Source: Acidobacteriota bacterium
Lineage (GTDB): Bacteria > Acidobacteriota > Blastocatellia > UBA7656
Direction of reading: 5' to 3'
Assembly: GCA_016201275.1 (NCBI GenBank)
Contig: JACQDB010000063.1
Span: forward strand, 1 to 41,284
DNA length: 41,284 nucleotides
Shown here: piece after piece, positions 8,834 through 15,672 of the stretch
How the letters are laid out: each line of letters opens with the position of its first letter
How positions within the stretch are numbered: position 1 is the first letter of the stretch
The notes under the pieces: generated by a model
What the model saw: only the letters and a program-made list of their open reading frames with translations
Told to the model about the DNA's origin: nothing
Database searches by the model: none
Position numbers and translations under genes: made by a program

Positions 8834-8998
8834 TTAGGAGGCAATTACGATTCGCACTTTTACTTGCACCCCCCTTTTGCCTTTTGCTTGTGTACCTTTT
8901 GCCTTTTCGTCTTGGCCTTTCTATAATCTCTGTCGCTGCACTGCACTCATCAAATCAAGCGTCAGCGGTCATTCTGAATTCACTTCAAGGAGGCGCGA

Positions 8999-9637
8999 AT
9001 GTCTATTCCACAGGAAAAAATGTTAATCCCCAAAGTTCAATTGATCCCCTCGCCGGAACAGGTCATGGCGATGCTGCGCGACACCGGCGCGCTGCGTGAA
9101 GGGCGCTTTCAATATGCCAACGGTACGCAAACCCGCTACTATTTTCAAATGCCGCTGGCGATGCGCTATCACGGCAACGCCCGCGTCTTCAATGTCGCGT
9201 TGTCGCGGATGTTCCGCAAAGAGCCGGAGGTCTTGGCGGCGCTGCCCAATTGCGCTGTCGTCGCGCCCTCGGCGGGCGGCATTCCAGTAGCCTTTGGCAT
9301 CCGCGAAGCTTTGAATGCCGATCAGATTTTCTGGGCGGAGAAAACCACAGACGGCAGTTTTCAATTTCGTCAATACTTCGATGTGAAAGGCTTGAAGTGC
9401 ATACTGGTGGACGACATGGTGCGGTCGGGCAGCGTCATGTCACGGGTGGTCAACTTCATCCACGATGCCGGAGCCGAGGTCGTCGCCTGCGGTTCGCTGG
9501 TGCGCTTTCACGATGCCAAACTCGACATCGGCGACATTCCTTATTTCACCCTTCTCGACATAGACGTGAAATTTTATCAACCCGACGAATGGCCTGCCGA
9601 TCAGGCGCATCTCCCCGTGCAGGAAGTCTGGTTCTAA
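8999..9637 (+). CDS. PyrE-like phosphoribosyltransferase
   Basis: A 212-residue type I phosphoribosyltransferase. The PRPP-binding loop reads CILVDDMVRSGS (about residues 138-149), the usual hydrophobic strand followed by DD and a Gly/Ser turn, and the N-terminal part resembles orotate phosphoribosyltransferase (ALREGRFQYANGTQTRYYFQ region). Orotate phosphoribosyltransferases make OMP from orotate and PRPP in pyrimidine synthesis; whether orotate is the substrate here is inference, since the protein stands apart from other pyr genes. The start is well supported by AAGGAGG upstream of the ATG. A long hairpin with A/T tracts follows. Confidence 0.75.
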   Translation: MSIPQEKMLIPKVQLIPSPEQVMAMLRDTGALREGRFQYANGTQTRYYFQMPLAMRYHGNARVFNVALSRMFRKEPEVLAALPNCAVVAPSAGGIPVAFGIREALNADQIFWAEKTTDGSFQFRQYFDVKGLKCILVDDMVRSGSVMSRVVNFIHDAGAEVVACGSLVRFHDAKLDIGDIPYFTLLDIDVKFYQPDEWPADQAHLPVQEVWF

Positions 9638-9653
9638 ACTTGTTACCGTCGCA

Positions 9654-9710
9654 ACGCCGTTGAGTATAAAAAAAGCCAATAAAACCGGGCGTTTTTACAC
9701 TCAACGGCGT
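9654..9710. terminator. probable terminator hairpin after the PyrE-like gene
   Basis: ACGCCGTTGAGT (9654-9665) and ACTCAACGGCGT (9699-9710) form a perfect 12-bp stem, extended inward by A-run/T-run pairing (TAAAAA with GTTTTTA). It begins 16 bp after the stop codon. The long loop is unusual for an intrinsic terminator. Confidence 0.5.
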
Positions 9711-9755
9711 CTTGAAAAACTCCGTTAGTGGCACCACCGAGCGAGCCAAGAAATG

Positions 9756-9827
9756 GTTTCGTCGTCCTGCCTACAGGCAGAAGCGTTCGCTTGCAAAATC
9801 TTTCGTCTGCAAGCGGGAGGACGAAAC
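9756..9827 (+). other. cloverleaf-like inverted-repeat structure in a gene leader
   Basis: An outer stem GTTTCGTC (9756-9763) with GACGAAAC (9820-9827) encloses two hairpins, CTGCC-TACA-GGCAG (9767-9780) and CGCTTGCA/TGCAAGCG (9788-9795 with 9808-9815). It lies 58 bp before the ATG of the alpha/beta hydrolase, so it may be transcribed in its leader. It could be a structured RNA or one more intergenic palindrome. Confidence 0.45.
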
Positions 9828-9885
9828 GGCTCTCTTGATTGCGCCATTACCAAACTCCATACGACTGCTGAGAGGAAAAACCCAA

Positions 9886-10818
9886 ATGAAAAACTCACTG
9901 TATCGTTCCCTACTCCAGCGCCTTGCGCCAATGGCGTTCGCCCTGCTCTGTCTATGCGCTTTTGCCAGTGCGGCGGTGGCGCAAACCACTGCGACCGCCC
10001 TCGCCGATAAAACCGCTACGGTTTACGGCGTCAAGATTCATTATCAGGAAGCGGGCAGCGGCCCCGTGTTGGTGTTGCTGCACGGACTCGGCGCGGACGG
10101 CTCCAGTTGGGCTGCCAACATCGTCCCGCTAGCGGCCAAGTATCGCGTCATCGTTCCCGATCAAATTGGTTTCGGCAAATCCGACAAACCGTTTATCAGT
10201 TATCGCGTCGGCACGTTGGTGGATTTCTTAAATGGCCTGCTTAAAGAGTTGAAAATCGAACGCGCCTCGCTGGTCGGCAATTCGCTGGGCGGCTTCACCG
10301 CCGCCGCTTACGCGCTCGCCTATCCTGACAAAGTTGACAAGCTGGTATTGGTTGACGCCGCCGGATACGCCGTGCCGAAAGAGACCGACCCGCGCACCTT
10401 TCAAGTCTTGAATCCATCAACCCGACAAGGCGTCAAGCAGGTGATGTCGCTGATCTTTTATGACCAACAGAGGTTTGCCAACGAGGCCGTGATTGACGCG
10501 ATTTTCACCAAAAAGATGATGGCGGGCGATGGCTACACGGTGCAGCAATTCATCGAATCCATACTGCGCGGTGAAGATGTGTTGGATGGCAAGCTGGACA
10601 AAATCAAACAACCGACGTTGCTGGTTTGGGGGCGCGAAGATTTATTGACGCCGCTGGCGATGGGCGAACGCTTCAACCAAGACATCAAAGGCTCACACCT
10701 GTTCATCCTCGACAAATGCGGCCACGTTCCGCAAATGGAAAAAGCCGCCGAGTTCAATGCCAATGTGTTGAAATTTCTGGCTGGCGAAAGTCTGACCGCA
10801 ACAGGTGGCAAGCCGTAG
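9886..10818 (+). CDS. secreted alpha/beta hydrolase
   Basis: A 310-residue alpha/beta-hydrolase-fold enzyme. The first ~32 residues are a signal peptide with a hydrophobic core ending in AVAQ, so it acts in the periplasm or outside. Catalytic residues are visible: oxyanion motif HGLGADG (66-72), nucleophile S133 in GNSLGG, acid D252 in WGREDLLTP and H280 in CGHVPQ. The family includes esterases, lipases and C-C hydrolases; the substrate cannot be told. The ATG at 9886 is preferred because a ribosome site (GAGAGG) precedes it and the signal peptide starts there; the frame is open further up, to 9712, through the structured leader. Confidence 0.82.
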   Translation: MKNSLYRSLLQRLAPMAFALLCLCAFASAAVAQTTATALADKTATVYGVKIHYQEAGSGPVLVLLHGLGADGSSWAANIVPLAAKYRVIVPDQIGFGKSDKPFISYRVGTLVDFLNGLLKELKIERASLVGNSLGGFTAAAYALAYPDKVDKLVLVDAAGYAVPKETDPRTFQVLNPSTRQGVKQVMSLIFYDQQRFANEAVIDAIFTKKMMAGDGYTVQQFIESILRGEDVLDGKLDKIKQPTLLVWGREDLLTPLAMGERFNQDIKGSHLFILDKCGHVPQMEKAAEFNANVLKFLAGESLTATGGKP

Positions 10819-10897
10819 GGAAAATGGCACCACAGATGAACACCTATAGGTGGGGCTAAAAAAGTAAGGCGGAAGTGGGAACGATTGAACCTATGAG

Positions 10898-11016
10898 TAG
10901 CGCTGTAGGAGCGACCTGTCTATAGATTATTGACTACGAGAATTTCTCTAGCTCCATAGGAGCGACTTGTCTGTAGATATTGACTACGAAATTTCTCTAG
11001 CGCCGTAGGAGCGACC
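10898..11016 (+). repeat. tandem repeat of about 50 bp, 2.4 units
   Basis: Units start at 10898, 10949 and 10998 with TAGCKCCRTAGGAGCGACYT-like sequence, followed by a TATTGACTACGA and AATTTCTC block in the first two. The third unit is cut short and continues as the left arm of the adjacent palindrome. Confidence 0.7.
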
Positions 11017-11057
11017 TCGGCTGGCGCAGCAATCAGGGGTCGCTCCTACGGCGCTAG
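10997..11057. repeat. 20-bp perfect palindrome ending in CTAG
   Basis: Arms CTAGCGCCGTAGGAGCGACC (10997-11016) and its exact complement (11038-11057) enclose 21 bases. The final CTAG is shared with the first CTAG of the next element, which suggests that the latter inserted there. Confidence 0.8.
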
Positions 11058-11182
11058 AGCGGTTTTGGTTTGAGATTACGGAAACCTCAAACCCGTTGAG
11101 CGGCGGTCGAAGACCTTCGCGCGGTCGAAGACTGCTGCTCAACGATAGGGTGTTCCGTACACACCTATGAAAACCGCTCTAG
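11054..11182 (+). mobile_element. CTAG element (MITE-like), copy A
   Basis: A non-coding element bounded by CTAGAGCGGTTTT and AAAACCGCTCTAG. Inside it carries TTTGAG...CTCAAA, two direct GGTCGAAGAC blocks and a GTTGAGC.../...GCTCAAC stem. It shares almost its whole sequence with copies at 19561-19687 and 29427-29554. The left CTAG is also the end of the preceding palindrome. No transposase lies inside, so movement would need one acting in trans. Confidence 0.8.
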
Positions 11183-11292
11183 GAGGGCGGATGAAATCAG
11201 CTGCAAGACCTGCGTGATTTTCCCATGCCCTGTACGGGCGACCCTGCGGTGGTCGCCCGTACAGGGTTGCACTTTATTTCATCCACCATGCT
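11181..11292 (-). repeat. GGATGAAAT-family palindromic repeat, copy 3
   Basis: Left end AGGAGGGCGGATGAAAT, right end ATTTCATCCACCATGCTT. The centre is a strong hairpin, GTACGGGCGACC...GGTCGCCCGTAC. Read in reverse it matches copies at 4011 and 15294 in the TGCAACC and TCTTGCAG blocks. Confidence 0.75.
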
Positions 11293-11388
11293 TATAGCGG
11301 CTTGCAGAGGTGTGCGATGGGTTGAGAGGCGGTCTGTGACCGCCTCTCAACTAGGTGTTGTGGGTGTGGGCAAATGCCATTCGCTATA
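11293..11388. repeat. TATAGCG-family palindromic repeat, copy 1
   Basis: Ends are TATAGCG and CGCTATA; the centre is the hairpin TTGAGAGGCGGTC...GACCGCCTCTCAA, followed by a GGTGTTGT...GGGCAAAT block. Its right 42 bp overlap the 3' end of arsC and encode the last residues of that protein. Related copies are at 19423-19513 and 21662-21778. Confidence 0.75.
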
Positions 11389-11802
11389 TTCCGTCAAAAA
11401 TTCATGCAGGCGTTGGCGTATCTGGTCGCGCACCTGGCGAAAGGCCGCCAGCCGTTCGGCATACTCGCCGCCAACTGCCGCAGGGTCGGCAAAACTCCAA
11501 TGCAGGCGCGTCGTTTGAGCCGCGAACACCGGACAAGTTTCTCTGGCGTTGTCGCAAACCGTAATCACATAATCAAACTCCTGCCCAAGAAATTCATCCA
11601 CCGCTTTCGAGCGCTGCGCGGAAATATCTATGCCGAGTTCACGCATCGCGGCGATGGCTTCCGAGCGCACAAAAGACGGATGCGTACCGGCGCTGAAAAC
11701 AGCAAAGCGGTCGCCCCCATCGTGGCGCAACAAACCTTCCGCCATCTGGCTGCGCGCCGAATTACCGGTGCAGAGAATTAAGACTCTTTTCGTGTCGTTC
11801 AT
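11347..11802 (-). CDS. arsC: arsenate reductase ArsC, thioredoxin-coupled type
   Basis: This 151-residue enzyme has the low-molecular-weight phosphatase fold and reduces arsenate to arsenite using thioredoxin. The P-loop CTGNSARS starts at C11, the redox relay cysteines are C83 and C90 (VCDNARETCP), and the catalytic Asp lies in FADPA (D106), all as in the Staphylococcus-type enzyme. The family normally stops shortly after the helix ending LHEFLTE; here about 13 extra residues (YSEWHLPTPTTPS) and the TGA stop are encoded by an intergenic repeat. It is the last of three arsenic genes read from the arsI promoter, 63 bp after arsM. Confidence 0.93.
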   Translation of the reverse strand: MNDTKRVLILCTGNSARSQMAEGLLRHDGGDRFAVFSAGTHPSFVRSEAIAAMRELGIDISAQRSKAVDEFLGQEFDYVITVCDNARETCPVFAAQTTRLHWSFADPAAVGGEYAERLAAFRQVRDQIRQRLHEFLTEYSEWHLPTPTTPS

Positions 11803-11865
11803 ATCGTTGCAAAAATTATTTCGTCGTCGCTAATATATCGCGCTTTCTTACTTTTGCCTTGTCCC

Positions 11866-12645
11866 TCAGGCAGGCTTTTCGCCGTACACCGTGACGCTGA
11901 TGATGCGCCCACTCGAAGCCCGATAGGCTTGCACTTCCGCTGCGCTCAATACCGTTTGCAAGGTCTCATCGGGAACATCTATCAGGCGTTGTTTCGGCAG
12001 CGCGATATTGGCAAAGCCGCTGGCCTCGATGATCTGCAAATACGGCGCTTTCTGCATGGCTCCGGCAACGCATCCGGCATACGCTTCGGCCATCTGTTTG
12101 AAGCGTTCGTTCAAGTCGCCTTCCACGATAATGTCGGAGATGCTGAAGTGACCGCCGGGTTTCAGGACGCGAAAAATTTCCGCATAGACTTTGGCTTTAT
12201 TCGGCACCAGATTGATGACGCAATTGCTGATGACCACATCAATCGAATTATCGGCGACGGGCAAGGCTTCGAGGTCGCCCAGACGAAACTCGACATTGTG
12301 AATGGCGCGCTTTTCGGCATTGTTTCTGGCTCGTTCAATCATCGGTGCCGTCATGTCAACGCCGATGACGCGACCGCTCTCGCCGACTAGCGAGCTGGCG
12401 ATGAAGGCGTCGTTACCAGCGCCCGAACCCAAATCCAGAACCGTATTGCCGGGCTGCATACGCGCCGTTGCCGTCGGTATGCCGCAACCTAAACCTAAAT
12501 CGGCATCCGCTATATAGCCGTCTAGCTGCGCGTAATCTTCGCCGACAAACGATACCGGCGTAGCGCAACAACCTTCTGCGGTCTGTTCGGCAATCGCGCC
12601 ATAGCGTTGGCGCACCGCTGCTTTAATTTTCTCTGCTGCGTCCAT
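11866..12645 (-). CDS. arsM: arsenite methyltransferase ArsM
   Basis: A 259-residue SAM-dependent methyltransferase. SAM-binding motif I reads VLDLGSGAGNDA (69-80), and the GVDMT strand follows. The arsenic-binding cysteines characteristic of ArsM are present: C54 (GLGCG), C142 (SNCVINL) and C192 (AGCVAGA), with the same 50-residue spacing between the last two as in algal ArsM; an N-terminal CC pair is at 26-27. It converts As(III) to methylarsenicals in the cytoplasm. It lies between arsI (112 bp upstream) and arsC, in the same direction, and is therefore probably ArsR-controlled. Confidence 0.93.
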   Translation of the reverse strand: MDAAEKIKAAVRQRYGAIAEQTAEGCCATPVSFVGEDYAQLDGYIADADLGLGCGIPTATARMQPGNTVLDLGSGAGNDAFIASSLVGESGRVIGVDMTAPMIERARNNAEKRAIHNVEFRLGDLEALPVADNSIDVVISNCVINLVPNKAKVYAEIFRVLKPGGHFSISDIIVEGDLNERFKQMAEAYAGCVAGAMQKAPYLQIIEASGFANIALPKQRLIDVPDETLQTVLSAAEVQAYRASSGRIISVTVYGEKPA

Positions 12646-12757
12646 AATGCGTTGTCCTTTCTTGGTTGTGGGAAGAGAACGCCGCCTCCTCGCCGCGCCA
12701 TCCCCACAAGGGAAAGTTTAGCGCGGGGATAAGCGCGACGGCTCTTCGGGTTGATGC

Positions 12758-13276
12758 TTAACGCGACAGCTTGACGGTTTCGACCGGCGCGCAGCACGAC
12801 GGCGCACAACAGGCTTGCGCTTCAGCGTTCGCTGTGAGCAGGGTCTCGACGTTTGCCGCGACGGTTTTTTCCGGCAGGTTGTCTTCCAAAACGACGAAGA
12901 CTTCCCATTCGTTGCCGTCCGGGTCCTGCACCCAGGTCTTGTCTTGAATGGCATAACAACAATCGGTCTGCATCTCGTCGCGGGTCGCCAATCCGGCCTC
13001 GCCCCAACGCTCGCGCAGGGCCAGCACGTCGGCGGTCGAAGCGACCTGTAGGCCCAAATGCGACAGCGCGCCGCGTTCGTCGAACGCCACTTCATTGAGC
13101 GTTAAATTGAGCGGCGGATTCTGCACGTCGAACTTGGCGTAGCCGTGGCGAACCTTGCTGGGCGTTATGCCCAATAGCTTTTGGTAAAACGCTATGCTGC
13201 TCTCGACATTCCTGACATTCAAAGCCAGATGGGCTTTCAAAATCTGCACACTCTGCGGTCTGGTCACTTTTTCCAT
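12758..13276 (-). CDS. arsI: ArsI-type C-As lyase (VOC/glyoxalase fold)
   Basis: A 172-residue vicinal-oxygen-chelate dioxygenase that, in ArsI, splits methylarsenite into arsenite and formaldehyde using Fe(II). Metal ligands are H16 (KAHLALN), H73 (LSHLGLQ) and E125 (NEWEVF). The vicinal pair C106-C107 (TDCCYA) is the substrate-binding hallmark of ArsI; the same fold without arsenic activity is annotated CadI. The tail has two more CC pairs (156-157 and 161-162). GGAG sits just upstream of the chosen ATG; 12 extra residues would be added by an upstream start. It is first in the operon, behind a clear promoter and operator. Confidence 0.88.
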   Translation of the reverse strand: MEKVTRPQSVQILKAHLALNVRNVESSIAFYQKLLGITPSKVRHGYAKFDVQNPPLNLTLNEVAFDERGALSHLGLQVASTADVLALRERWGEAGLATRDEMQTDCCYAIQDKTWVQDPDGNEWEVFVVLEDNLPEKTVAANVETLLTANAEAQACCAPSCCAPVETVKLSR

Positions 13277-13310
13277 TGTCGGTTTCTCCTTCTGTAAACT
13301 TTTTATTTTC

Positions 13311-13330
13311 ACATTCGTTTTAACGAATGT
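13311..13330. promoter_or_regulatory. probable ArsR operator before arsI
   Basis: ACATTCGTTTTAACGAATGT is a perfect 20-bp palindrome placed over the expected transcription start of arsI. It matches 14 of 20 positions with the site before arsR at 21004-21023. Its size, symmetry and place fit ArsR repression. Confidence 0.8.
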
Positions 13331-13335
13331 ATTGC

Positions 13336-13364
13336 ATCATACGTTCCGTGAATATATTTGTCAA
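13336..13364 (-). promoter_or_regulatory. sigma70-type promoter of the arsI operon
   Basis: Read on the minus strand: -35 TTGACA (13364-13359), 17-bp spacer, -10 TATGAT (13341-13336). Transcription should start near 13329, inside the ArsR operator, so a bound repressor would block initiation. Confidence 0.8.
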
Positions 13365-13400
13365 TACGTATATAAAATTTCAAGGAAACTATTTCTGGTT

Positions 13401-13500
13401 ATGCCGAGGGCGTCCGTATTGCTCGGTTTTGGCGCGTTGATTTAGCTATATACGCCTGTGTTTATTGAGTTTATTGGTGGGTGGCGAAGAGGGTGGCGGC
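13401..13500 (+). pseudogene. decayed second arsR, divergent from arsI
   Basis: The plus strand here is homologous to the live arsR and its leader. Matching pieces, in order and at almost equal spacing, are the operator, an AATATATT...CAA.AC.TATAT.AAA block (13351-13377), AAACTA.TTTCTG before an ATG (13401), GCGCSTTG (13432) and CGCCTGYGTTTATTGAGTTTA (from 13453). Compared with arsR a 12-bp deletion and a 1-bp frameshift are present, and a TAG at 13443-13445 ends the frame. Similarity fades after about 13495. From there to 13685 I see no gene. Confidence 0.6.
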
Positions 13501-13685
13501 TTCCCTGCCGATGGAAAGAAGCCGCCATCGAAGTGCGTGCAAGCTTTGGCGTAGCAAGGCCAGAGCAAGCGCTCTGCGCTACAGCGGTGGATAGCACACC
13601 AGCCGCAGCCCGGCTTGAGTGCCAATCTTAGGCGGGGCAGTAGCGGCTGAAATTCCGCTTGCGCGTAGCTGGCGAACCGGCGCAA

Positions 13686-15227
13686 TCAGAACTTATAAAT
13701 CACGTCGAACTGCATACGATTTTGAAACCGATTGAAGGGCGACAGTAAAACCAGCCGCTTGACGCGCTGCGAAAACAGGCCGCTCCACTGCAAGGTCACG
13801 CCGTTGGCAAGCTGATACGCCACTGTAGGCATATGGGCGCGACTGTTGGAAGCCAGAATGTCGCTAAAGTTAAATGGTACGAGCACCGCATCCTGCTCAA
13901 TTCGGGTATAGGTGTAGCCCCATAACCAGTCGCCTTTCTCTTTGGTCTGGCCAATCATTGCGCCCACCCAGTAACCGTCTTTCTCATCGGCTATGCGGCG
14001 GCTGGCATTGTGTACATAATCGAAAGTAAAGGTGACGGGGTAACGTGAGGTGGCTTGCCAAGTGAGATTCCCCAGAAAATTGACCAGATGGAAATTCGCC
14101 AGAAAACCGATAGGCGCGCCTGCGCCATTTCGCAGAATGCGGTTCGTCGTGCCAAACGCGCCGTTCTGGTTACCGGAAGAGGCTGCGCCGTTAAAGATGC
14201 CGCCGTTCACTTGCGTCGCCAGAGCGCCCAGCCCCTGCAATACTTGATCGGCGTGGTTCCAATCATAGTAGCTGAGGTTGGCATTGGCCGAAACTTTATT
14301 CGAGACCTGCCAATCGGATTGCAACTGTCCGCCATACAGCACGCCGTCTTTACTGCCCGACAGTTCGTTGAAGGGTAACTGGAAAGCTACCAGTTTGACC
14401 TGTCGCAACGGGGTTTTGGTTTTGAAATAGACGGCTTCCGACGCGCCTTCGACATTGACATCATCATCCCACACCATTTGAGTGCGGCGGAAAGTTGGCT
14501 CGAATTTCCCGGCGATGAGTTGCGCGCCCAGGCGTTCGGTCTTGGTATCATAGCGTAGAAAAGCCCGTTCGAGAGCAAACGGTTTTCGTTCAAAAAAATC
14601 GGTGAGCGTCTGATTGCTGCTGATCGGATCGGTGAAGATGCCGGAAGCCAGCCGCAGCCCCCAATCATAATGTTTATTGATGGTGCCATCGAGAGCCAGG
14701 CGAACGCGCACGCGCATCCGATTGCGATCCGCTGAGGGCTTCAAATCATCAAAGCCCTGATTGCGAAAAGTCTCTTGACGAAAACGCAAATCGCCACTGA
14801 AGCGTATCGCGCCAAAATTTTTATACAGCTCTTCGACTTTCTTTTGCGTCTCCGCAGGTAACGTCTGGCCTTGGCCGGATGTCGCAGTTGGATGACTCGC
14901 CGTCACGCCCTGCAACGACTCAGACGCAGGCGTGGCAACAGGGTTTGAGCCGCCTTTTTCAACCAACTCGCGCAACGCCTGAATCTCGCGCTGCTGGTGT
15001 TCGATGATTTGCTCCATCGCTTTGAGACGGTCTTCGACACTGGGTTGGGTTGGCGCACCTGCTTTGCCATTGTCCGCTGTTGGTTTCGCGGCAACGCTCT
15101 TTGTCGTAGTCTCTGCATCCGCCCTGGCGGTCACAGGTTGTTGCACGGCCAGTGCTTCCCCGGCCTTCATCACAGGAAAGGCGAGGATTACCAGCAGACA
15201 GAAAAATATTTTCGAGAGGTTTTGCAT
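13686..15227 (-). CDS. outer-membrane porin with periplasmic coiled coil
   Basis: A 513-residue putative porin (Porin_5-like). Residues 1-27 form a signal peptide (cleavage after ALA); 60-90 is a predicted coiled coil of heptads (LKAMEQIIEHQQREIQALRE), then a linker and, from about 125, an outer-membrane barrel with alternating hydrophobic strands ending in the typical C-terminal Phe (VIYKF). The coiled coil may trimerise or tether the barrel to the wall. It lies downstream of phoU in the same direction and upstream of arsI; a role in phosphate passage across the outer membrane is plausible from position only. AAAGGAG before the ATG at 15227 fixes the start; an upstream in-frame extension has no signal peptide. 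Confidence 0.8.
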   Translation of the reverse strand: MQNLSKIFFCLLVILAFPVMKAGEALAVQQPVTARADAETTTKSVAAKPTADNGKAGAPTQPSVEDRLKAMEQIIEHQQREIQALRELVEKGGSNPVATPASESLQGVTASHPTATSGQGQTLPAETQKKVEELYKNFGAIRFSGDLRFRQETFRNQGFDDLKPSADRNRMRVRVRLALDGTINKHYDWGLRLASGIFTDPISSNQTLTDFFERKPFALERAFLRYDTKTERLGAQLIAGKFEPTFRRTQMVWDDDVNVEGASEAVYFKTKTPLRQVKLVAFQLPFNELSGSKDGVLYGGQLQSDWQVSNKVSANANLSYYDWNHADQVLQGLGALATQVNGGIFNGAASSGNQNGAFGTTNRILRNGAGAPIGFLANFHLVNFLGNLTWQATSRYPVTFTFDYVHNASRRIADEKDGYWVGAMIGQTKEKGDWLWGYTYTRIEQDAVLVPFNFSDILASNSRAHMPTVAYQLANGVTLQWSGLFSQRVKRLVLLSPFNRFQNRMQFDVIYKF

Positions 15228-15293
15228 GATGATCTCCTTTGCAGCGGTGGCAGGGTTAGAAAGTAAGACTCGACCGGCGACGAACTTCGCAGT

Positions 15294-15388
15294 CCTAGAT
15301 GAAATAACCTGCAACCTGGTATGGTTGCCCCTACAGGGCATTGAAAAATCACTCAAGTCTTGCAGCTTATTTCATCCACCATCCTTAG
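15294..15388 (+). repeat. GGATGAAAT-family palindromic repeat, copy 4
   Basis: Left end CTAGATGAAAT is worn; right end ATTTCATCCACCATCCTTA is intact. The interior (TGCAACCTGGTA, CTACAGGGCATT, CTCAAGTCTTGCAG) matches copy 1. It lies between phoU and the porin. Confidence 0.75.
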
Positions 15389-15672
15389 TTCCTACGGAGC
15401 GAAACAGCGGTTCAATGGTTACTCCTTCAGCCTTACATTTTTACCACTACCGAAATGATATTGTTTTGATTAACGGTCTGCCTCGTTTTCTATGTAGCCA
15501 TCGTCGAGAGGCAAATCTCCATTCGTGAGCTAACGAAATATAAAGAGCTTGGTCGGCAGCCGATCCGGGTTCGGTTGAGGCGCGAACCGAAGCCCTAACT
15601 TGCCGCTTCATGACGACAAGTTGATGCCGTTGCCACGACCATCGAATGGTGGTTGACTGCGCCAACCTCTGA
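15389..15672. other. gap between phoU and porin, possible gene debris
   Basis: No intact gene. A plus-strand frame around 15520-15595 gives a coding-like peptide (ELTKYKELGRQPIRVRLRR) before a stop, but I cannot place it in a family and there is no start. It may be debris of a lost gene. Confidence 0.3.

Larger units (their letters stand above)
8351..8998. other. long intergenic region, repeat-bearing
   Basis: No convincing gene lies between the zinc-ribbon protein and the PyrE-like gene. The right part holds the 70-bp tandem repeat (8636-8781) and a strong hairpin (8788-8833). The rest shows only short AT-rich stretches before the AAGGAGG ribosome site of the next gene. Confidence 0.55.
10819..11346. 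other. intergenic region built from repeats
   Basis: Between the hydrolase and arsC there is no gene. From 10898 on the region is nearly filled by repeats listed separately: a tandem repeat, a palindrome, a CTAG element, a GGATGAAAT-family copy and a TATAGCG-family copy. Confidence 0.7.

Noticed and set aside
13446-13685. 79-codon minus-strand frame behind the porin
   Set aside because: No ribosome site, overlaps the arsR ghost, and the peptide is Arg/Cys/Pro-rich shadow sequence.
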